From positions 310,001-374,000 of the forward strand of contig JALDRC010000003.1 in NCBI GenBank assembly GCA_031316115.1: 64,000 bases of DNA. The letters are read 5' to 3'. A program made the translations under genes and the position numbers. The notes beneath the pieces were generated by a model. That model searched no databases and was not told the origin of the DNA. It saw nothing but the letters and a program-made list of their open reading frames with translations. The number at the start of each line of letters is the position of its first letter. The stretch's first letter is position 1. Source of the DNA: Nitrososphaeraceae archaeon. GTDB taxonomy: Archaea > Thermoproteota > Nitrososphaeria > Nitrososphaerales > Nitrososphaeraceae. Positions 57,953-64,000 of this stretch are shown one piece after another.

Positions 57953-59035
57953 TTATGGTTTGATTTCATATACGATATTTATAGGAGTATCTACAGCTCT
58001 TTTAAAATATGTAAAACCACTTTTCTTTACAACGTCTCTAATTTTGTCTTCACCTGCTTGCGCACCTAGAGCAGGACCATTAAATGCTAACGAATTAGGT
58101 ACACATATTAATGTTGAGGCAGCATAATATGTCTTCGAAATTGGATTTATATTTTCTTCAAGTTTATTTTGTGCATATGGTTCAACCACCATGCAAACAC
58201 CATCTTCTTTATTGATTACATTTAATACATGAGCCAAAGCACCTTGAGGATCTCCCATATCATGAAGACAGTCAAAGAATGTTATAAAATCATAATTAGT
58301 TCCTGGAAATTCTGTTGCTGATGCTGTTTGGAATTTAACATTATTTAAATTCTCTTGTTTTGCAAGATTATTTGCCTTTTCAACTGATGTTTTATCAAAA
58401 TCAAATCCTATAAAATTGGAGTTTGGAAAAGCTTTTGCCATAAACACAGTACTAAATCCAAACCCACATCCAACGTCTGCCACATTTATTCCATCCTTAA
58501 GTCTTTGTAGAATTTTTCCATTATCTATTGATGGAATCCATACATCTAATAAGCTTCCTATATATCCAGATTTAAAGAATTCTGCCCATCCTTCAGCCAT
58601 ACAAGGATGGTGTTCCATCCATGAAAAAGTTTTTTCATTTTTGAACATTTTTACAAATTCTTCCTCGTCTTTAAAATAAGATTTTATTGCCTTAAATGCA
58701 CCTTGTATGTACACAGGGCTATTAGAATTGGATAAGGCTAGAGCATGTTCAGGGGGTAAGTAATATTTTTCTGTGGAAGGGTTATATTCTATATATCCAC
58801 TTGCTACTTGATTTGCTAACCATTCTTTAACCAATCTTGCATTGGTTCCTGTCGTGGTAGCAAGTTGTTGAACATTAAGATATTTGTTTTCTTGAGCCAT
58901 CGCTTTATATAAACCGAGTCTTTCTCCTAGAATAACTAGCATAGCCGTAGAGCTAGCAGCTATATCATTTACAGCTTTATTAATAAATTCTTGTAATTTT
59001 GTTTTATTAATAGAGCTACTTGGTTCTTGATTCAT
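57953..59035 (-). CDS. class I methyltransferase with N-terminal winged-helix domain (Rv2258c-like)
   Basis: 360 residues. An N-terminal winged-helix/dimerisation domain (LGERLGLYKAMAQENKYL, TGTNARLVKEWLANQVASGY) precedes the AdoMet fold with motif I VADVGCGFGFST, then FIGFDFDKTSVEKAN and FDCLHDMGDPQGAL. It matches the Rv2258c-type group of small-molecule methyltransferases. The substrate is unknown. A related gene is at 61615-62673. Starts at ATG 59035; no neighbours in an operon. Confidence 0.88.
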   Translation of the reverse strand: MNQEPSSSINKTKLQEFINKAVNDIAASSTAMLVILGERLGLYKAMAQENKYLNVQQLATTTGTNARLVKEWLANQVASGYIEYNPSTEKYYLPPEHALALSNSNSPVYIQGAFKAIKSYFKDEEEFVKMFKNEKTFSWMEHHPCMAEGWAEFFKSGYIGSLLDVWIPSIDNGKILQRLKDGINVADVGCGFGFSTVFMAKAFPNSNFIGFDFDKTSVEKANNLAKQENLNNVKFQTASATEFPGTNYDFITFFDCLHDMGDPQGALAHVLNVINKEDGVCMVVEPYAQNKLEENINPISKTYYAASTLICVPNSLAFNGPALGAQAGEDKIRDVVKKSGFTYFKRAVDTPINIVYEIKP

Positions 59036-59799
59036 TAGGTATTAGATTAATATGATCGATTTAAGCTTTATTATACTAAGATAATGGACCATAAACATTT
59101 TCTTACAAAACGATTGATTATTAAAATATATGGTAGATCTATATTCTTTGAAAAATACTAAATTTTGATGTTAAGATTTATTCTTTATAAAATAAATAGT
59201 TTTTAAAGATGAATTTAACATGTTCATAAGGTTAAACTAGAATATATGCAATCCAAGAATAAATATAAGATAAAAACAAATAATTTATTTATCATTATAA
59301 TCATAAAATCGCAGTTATCATATCTATTAAATTTTGAAAAATATCTTTGTAATAAAAAATCAAGATTTGTATTCCTATTACGTCAAGTGCTATCTTAACA
59401 GATCTACAAATCATTATACCGTATAGGATATCGTGAACACCTGTCTCTATCTGTCTGGTGCTAGATGGTTACAATTCTCCGTTCAAAAGTACCAAGTATT
59501 TCCATTTTCTTTTTGTTAGTAGTTGATTTGTTACTACTTTAGGTTTGAATCCTTATCTTATATAGACACCGGTAAAGGTCTTGGAATTGTATATGCAAAT
59601 ACTTGGAATCTATATTGGATAATTGAAATGAATAATCCTCTATATTATAGAATCACTTGTGACATTCAAGTTATGATCTTGCATTTTGTAAATTATAGAA
59701 AGTAGTATTGCTAAATTAAGGACTAACTAGAGTATTTTCTTAAGAAAAAATGTTACTTATAGTTACCATATGACTAGGCATTATTTAACTTATGGTTAG
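59036..59799. other. gene-poor gap
   Basis: The promoter of the methyltransferase lies at the left. A short plus-strand frame at 59523-59705 has no domain or start signal and is not called. Confidence 0.35.
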
Positions 59800-60725
59800 T
59801 TAAAACTCTATAAAGAGTGCATTCTTCATGTAATTCTTTACAATACATGTTTTGTCTGCGTTGGTTTTTATAGTAGTCATGCTGCAATCATTTCCGTTTT
59901 CATCTTCATATTCAAAACATATATCAAAATCAAACAATACTTCGTCATTGTTTGACGAGCCACTACCTTTTAGAGATCCACCACCTGCAAATCCATCATT
60001 AACACAGCTTAATTCTACATCTGCATCTTCAACTAGTTGGTTTATCCCGCTTTGATGTTTGATCTCATTAATAGTATAAATGCCTAGTTCTAGATTTGGA
60101 ATTGTTGTTCCCTGCTGTGATCTTGTAATTGGTGGAACCAGTCTGTTCCCCTGATCTAAAACTTCTATATCAAAAAGATTCTCTGGCAATGCCTGACAGA
60201 ATAATGTATTGCTTATGGTATGAACATCACAAAATCCATTCTTGAGAATTACTATCCAAATCTTGGCAATTCATACTAATACTGGTTCCTTCATCACAAC
60301 CAAAGATCTCTTTCTTTACCGTTAATGAACCTGTTTGTGGTTCTACTTGACCGTTATTATTGATATTTGTACAAGTTACGATATTTCTATTAATATTATT
60401 CAATCCATCTCCATAATAGTTTCCCGACCATTGATCCTGGGAAGATGTGGGATCATTTTCTCCTATCATTCCAGTAGGCATATTCCCTTGTAGAGTCGGA
60501 GCAGGATTATCTACACCATTTATTATCATATTGCTACACTTGTTGTTTTGAATAATTGAGTAATTTCTTGTGGTATTTATCATATGGATCTTCTGTATAG
60601 TATTCTTGTTGTTCAGAGTAGTATGTTTGAGCAAAAGACGTTATAGGAAGAGTTGTAGAAATAGTTATGGCAATTAACACTAGTACCAAAAATAGAGTAT
60701 TATTTTTGGATAGATTCGTATTCAA
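59800..60725 (-). pseudogene. exported surface protein broken by two frameshifts
   Basis: Three frames follow one another. A signal peptide (LFLVLVLIAITISTTLPITS, FAQTYYSEQQ) ends at 60534. The middle part (CSNMIINGVDNPAPTLQGNM, then GSLTVKKEIFGCDEG and SISMNCQDLDS) ends at 60227. The C-terminal part (ENLFDIEVLDQGNRLVPPIT, LGIYTINEIKH, CFEYEDENGNDCSMTTI, TCIVKNYM) ends at 59800. Shifts near 60560 and 60235 would join them into one about 300-residue Cys-rich protein. The repeated CxD, TVKK and YTINE motifs look like the exported proteins with prealbumin/SpaA-like domains that I recall in Nitrososphaerales. Probably dead, unless the frameshifts are programmed. Confidence 0.75.
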
Positions 60726-61026
60726 TATTAAAACTAATCTTGTAAAATATATCTCATGTACGAATAACTGTTCAATACGTTTTGAATATAATGTATTTGT
60801 ATACTTTTTTTAGCAAATAATACTAATTCGATCTTTAGAGGAGATTATTTTTTAGTTTAAAACTACAAAAAAGTAAAAGAATAAAAAAATAGATAATATT
60901 ATGCATAAAGTCTATGAAAAGTATTTTGGATTTCAAATTCATTGTCATACTTTAAAATTATGTATAATCAGACAATGGATTAGGTGAAGATGTAGTAAAA
61001 TCTGATTTTATGGAATCGGATTTCTT
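60726..61026. other. non-coding gap
   Basis: Promoter region of the broken surface protein; AT-rich and featureless. Confidence 0.35.
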
Positions 61027-61340
61027 TTAATGATTAAAATTGAAATTCAGATATATATTCTGTAGATTCGTATCAAAGTTGATTCTGTCAAACAATCCAT
61101 TTCTATCATCATTTTGTCCATTATTTCCATGAAGTTGTTGTGCTTCTACGTCTTTTGTCATCCCTTTGGGATATTGTTTATGTATATTCCATTTATATTG
61201 AGGTTAAAAATAACACATTTAATTTCTTGGATAATCGTACATGGTTCTGCTAGTGAGTTAGAAATAGACATTGATATTGTTCCTGCTTAGAGTACTACTG
61301 CTAACAAGAACATTGATCCTAATTTGGCTTTTGTAGTCAT
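61027..61340 (-). pseudogene. second broken exported protein
   Basis: From ATG 61340 it reads MTTKAKLGSMFLLAVVL, TAA, then AGTISMSISNSLAEPCTIIQ: a signal peptide interrupted by a stop in its hydrophobic core. A later frame gives KGMTKDVEAQQLHGNNGQND and ends NLQNIYLNFNFNH. With the stop and at least one frameshift the gene is dead. It lies next to the broken surface protein at 59800-60725. Confidence 0.6.
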
Positions 61341-61614
61341 TAATCTTTTAATTTTTATAAAATATATTACACGAGCAACATTGTATATTTCATGGCCATA
61401 GTTCAGGATTATGATATTTTAAGTAATTGGAAAATATCAGATAGTTAGAAGGTTATTTTATAATAAATATAGATATTTTGAATAGTTACAAAACCAATTA
61501 ATCTATTTTATAAAATTATAAAATTGTAAACAAACTATTTTTTATTTATTTTATATTTTTTTAGTTAATTAAAAAGATAATTATCCAAATCAATTTTTAA
61601 GTACAAGTTTTCTG

Positions 61615-62673
61615 TTATGGTGACAACATGTAGAATCTCCATATAAAATGATCTATTGGTAAGATATCAATTTTGGAAAATCCTGCTTCTTTTGCATATC
61701 TTTTAAATGTTGAAGGAGTCATAGCTGCTCCGGTAGCAGCAGAATTTGAATAAGCCATTGATTGTGGAAGGCAAAGTAATACACTAAAATTATAATAAAG
61801 TTTACCTGCAAAGTCATTTTTTTCCTCGAGTTTTTCGTTCATTTTGACATCTGCAACTAATACAACACCTCGAGAAGATAACATTTCTTTGATTTTTCTT
61901 AGCGATTCTATTGGATACGGCATATCATGAATCGATTCAAAAGTCATTACTAAATCATATTTACCATCAATTACAAAATTTTCAATTGTGAGTGGATATA
62001 ATGATATTCTATCAGATAAATCAGCTTCAGAAATATTTCGACTGGCATTTTCTATTGAATTATTATCTGGATCAACACCGTCTATCTTAACTAGAGGAAA
62101 ATTTTTAGCTATTGAAATGCTCGCCCATCCATCTCCGCATCCTACATCGAGGACATGTCCTCCCTCTGACTGAAGTTTTTCTTGTAGATCTGGAATAGAA
62201 GCTATCCATTTTACAACATCGTTTTCAAACATTGGTCTATTTCCTTCTCCTTGTGCGACTATCAGATTGGAACCATAATCAGAATATGGAACACCTTCAC
62301 CTGTTTGGAATGCCTTTATCAGCTTATTTATAACTGAGGCGAAACTAGGAATCCAATAAACGAATGGAATTGTATATGCGATATTAGTTTGATCGCAAAA
62401 TACTACTGCATGTTCTTCTGGGAGAGTAAATCTATTTGTTGGAGGATCATATTCTAAATAACCATTAACTGTCATGCACTCTAACCATTCCCTCAAATAA
62501 CGCTCAGAATAGTTAGTCCGGTTTGCCAATTCTTCAGGAGTAACAGGACCATTTTCATGTAATGATTTAAATAAATTTAGTTTGTGCCCTAGGTATAATA
62601 CAAGACACATCATGGCTGAATTCGTTTCAGTAAGAATCCGTTCTGAGATCTGATTGATTTTATCTTGATCCAT
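61615..62673 (-). CDS. class I methyltransferase, paralogue of the 57953 gene
   Basis: 352 residues with the same layout as 57953-59035. A winged-helix N-terminus (LGHKLNLFKSLHENGPVTPE, ERYLREWLECMTVNGYLEYD) is followed by the AdoMet loop HVLDVGCGDGWASIS, then IDGVDPDNNSIENASRN and FESIHDMPYPIESLRK. The two proteins share this architecture but diverge well beyond recent duplication. It probably methylates a different small molecule. ATG start 62673; a single gene. Confidence 0.88.
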   Translation of the reverse strand: MDQDKINQISERILTETNSAMMCLVLYLGHKLNLFKSLHENGPVTPEELANRTNYSERYLREWLECMTVNGYLEYDPPTNRFTLPEEHAVVFCDQTNIAYTIPFVYWIPSFASVINKLIKAFQTGEGVPYSDYGSNLIVAQGEGNRPMFENDVVKWIASIPDLQEKLQSEGGHVLDVGCGDGWASISIAKNFPLVKIDGVDPDNNSIENASRNISEADLSDRISLYPLTIENFVIDGKYDLVMTFESIHDMPYPIESLRKIKEMLSSRGVVLVADVKMNEKLEEKNDFAGKLYYNFSVLLCLPQSMAYSNSAATGAAMTPSTFKRYAKEAGFSKIDILPIDHFIWRFYMLSP

Positions 62674-63200
62674 TTAAAATTCCTATTTGATAACAAGGAA
62701 ATAAATGTATTATTATCTATTTCTGTTAGACAATAACACCTGAATTATTAAAATATATACATGAGATAACTGCACTATAATGATAAATGATTTAATTTAA
62801 GGATCTCTTGACAATCAAGAATATTTATCCTAAATATAATCAAGAATTAAAACGATAATATTTTTTATTATATACATTTGTTATTGCTACTAATACATCA
62901 TGGAGTGCCTGAGTTTTGAATAAAGTTATTATTTTGATAGATATAATATATATCTATTTATGTTTCAAAGTTTATTAAAATAATAATTTAGTAAATAATA
63001 TATCCAAACCAAATCTATACGATATAAACACAGGATTTATTTTGTGTAATGTAAATACCAACTATTTATTATGAGATAATACAAATAAACCTATAAACAT
63101 TGTGTTCTAAATGGTAATTCTAAATATGTCATATTTTCGCAGATCTGCTAATTCTTAAGTCTTTTCATGACGAGGAAAAATGTTTATGATATTGGTTTTA
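62674..63200. other. non-coding gap
   Basis: The promoter of the methyltransferase lies at the left. Very AT-rich until a locally GC-richer structured block begins near 63200. Confidence 0.35.
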
Positions 63201-63266
63201 GTGGTTCTGATGTATCAATGACCAACTAACGGTCTTACCATTGAGACAGACTGTATTGGTAACCAC
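63201..63266. ncRNA. candidate structured RNA, unassigned
   Basis: A less AT-rich block in AT-rich DNA. The outer stem GTGGTT (63201-63206) pairs with AACCAC (63261-63266). Inside, CAATG (63216-63220) pairs with CATTG (63239-63243) and ACC with GGT around a seven-base loop. No match to tRNA, C/D or H/ACA architecture was evident, and the strand is uncertain. Could be a small RNA or part of a terminator or attenuator. Confidence 0.3.
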
Positions 63267-63533
63267 CTCTTGATTTAAAAATATAGATCGTTATACTTCA
63301 AATAAAATATTGATTGAAAGAAAAAAGATATAATTAAAAAGAAAACCAAAGTTTTCTGATCAATATCAATCTTATAATGACAACATCGAAACTCATTTAC
63401 ATGATCTATAGATTTAGATATAACAAAATATTTATTTTGAGGATTCAGAAAACAGTATAATTCTTTTCAGAATATGGAATGACAAACCTAAAATTCGCAT
63501 ATCCTCAGTTTTGATATTATTTCTTATTACTTA

Positions 63534-64000
63534 CTACTTTTTATCTATTAAATCATCAGAGTTTTTTTTAAAAAGTTGATTGTATAAATATAAATATTCA
63601 TCTTGTTTTCTTTCAATTTCCAATAATTTATTCATGACTTCTTTTTTAAAAAAAATTAGATTTTCTTTTTCTTTTTTTCTTTCAATACCCTCAATTTTAT
63701 TCTTATAATAGTTATTTGTAATAGTTGCTAACAAAATAGCGATAATTGAAATTCCAAAACCCATATACAACATAGCTACTGCTCTTCCTATGTTTGTGAC
63801 CGGAACAATGTCTCCATATCCTACAGTAGTAACAGTAGCAATGCACCATCATAAGGCATCTTCTAAAGATTTGATCTGAGAATCTGGGTGTTTGTGCTCT
63901 AGAGAAAACATCAAAAAAGTTCCCACCAGTATTATTGTTACAGACATCAAAACTAGTTTCACTATTACATTCATATATATGAAATCTATTGGGGATATTT
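63534..64000 (-). pseudogene. potassium channel with an in-frame stop (partial)
   Basis: The frame enters from the right edge (IYMNVIVKLVLMSVTIILVG, a first membrane helix), runs to EDAL, then TGA at 63849-63851 where Trp is expected before WCIATVTTVGYGDIVPVTN, the K+ selectivity filter (TVGYGD). It continues through the second helix (YMGFGISIIAILLATITNNY) and a coiled-coil tail rich in Lys/Glu to a stop at 63534. Apart from the single TGA it is a normal two-helix (or longer) ion-channel domain. It could be a recent nonsense mutation, or a sequencing error. Confidence 0.8.

Noticed and set aside
59523-59705. 60-codon plus-strand ORF MICYYFRFES
   Set aside because: No domain, no promoter, composition typical of AT-rich noise.
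1-64000. cas genes for the CRISPR array
   Set aside because: No Cas1, Cas2, Cas3, Cas10 or Cascade-like frame was found on either strand of the window.

Overview
The window looks like a chromosome piece of an ammonia-oxidising archaeon (Nitrososphaeria/Thaumarchaeota, most like Nitrososphaerales such as Nitrosocosmicus). The pointers are strongly AT-rich DNA with long gene-poor gaps, TATA boxes about 25-30 bases before start codons (leaderless genes), an intron-bearing tRNA-Leu, archaeal MptE, a PAC2 chaperone ending in a HbYX motif, a MetH split in two genes, exported cupredoxins and a two-repeat exported protein. The assignment rests on protein features read by eye; no search was run.

Layout. 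1-4.2 kb: a UbiA-type prenyltransferase cut by the window edge, a small zinc-ribbon ORF, a 9-spacer CRISPR array without cas genes, and a decayed IS630-type transposase. The last three lie at or between a pair of about 30-base inverted repeats (1159-1188 and 3829-3858), which is the most unusual structure here. A tRNA-Leu(CAA) with a 20-base intron follows. 4.9-14.4 kb is the metabolic core: split cobalamin-dependent methionine synthase, a small HExxH protein, trpC-trpB-trpA, and convergent egtB/egtD for ergothioneine. 15.7-16.9 kb is a second, well-delimited IS630 copy. 17.3-21 kb is a signalling group: a class III nucleotidyl cyclase, a GvpD/KaiC-like ATPase with an altered P-loop, and a cyclase fused to a cupredoxin domain. 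21-31 kb holds an exported two-repeat protein, mptE, guaA with an overlapping upstream partner, a DUF389 membrane protein and the PAC2 chaperone.

30-43 kb is rich in transposase debris: at least four copies or fragments of one IS6/IS240-like family, one of them apparently intact, plus an IS5/IS4-like element with clear terminal repeats and a single stop codon. Between them lie a third cyclase-like protein, a zinc alcohol dehydrogenase, two flavin-binding proteins, a SplB-like radical SAM protein and a DUF1059 protein. 43-64 kb holds an exported dienelactone hydrolase, a winged-helix protein, an atypical pyruvate-kinase-like protein with an enlarged middle domain, two paralogous methyltransferases, an exported cupredoxin, a membrane-protein/TetR pair with a perfect operator palindrome, a MEDS-like sensor gene whose promoter sits between two identical palindromes, and several broken exported or membrane genes, including a K+ channel with an in-frame stop.

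The themes are copper/redox chemistry and cyclic-nucleotide-type signalling, one-carbon/methionine and amino-acid metabolism, and heavy decay by insertion sequences. Many long gaps contain recognisable but broken reading frames, so they are gene graveyards rather than simple spacers.
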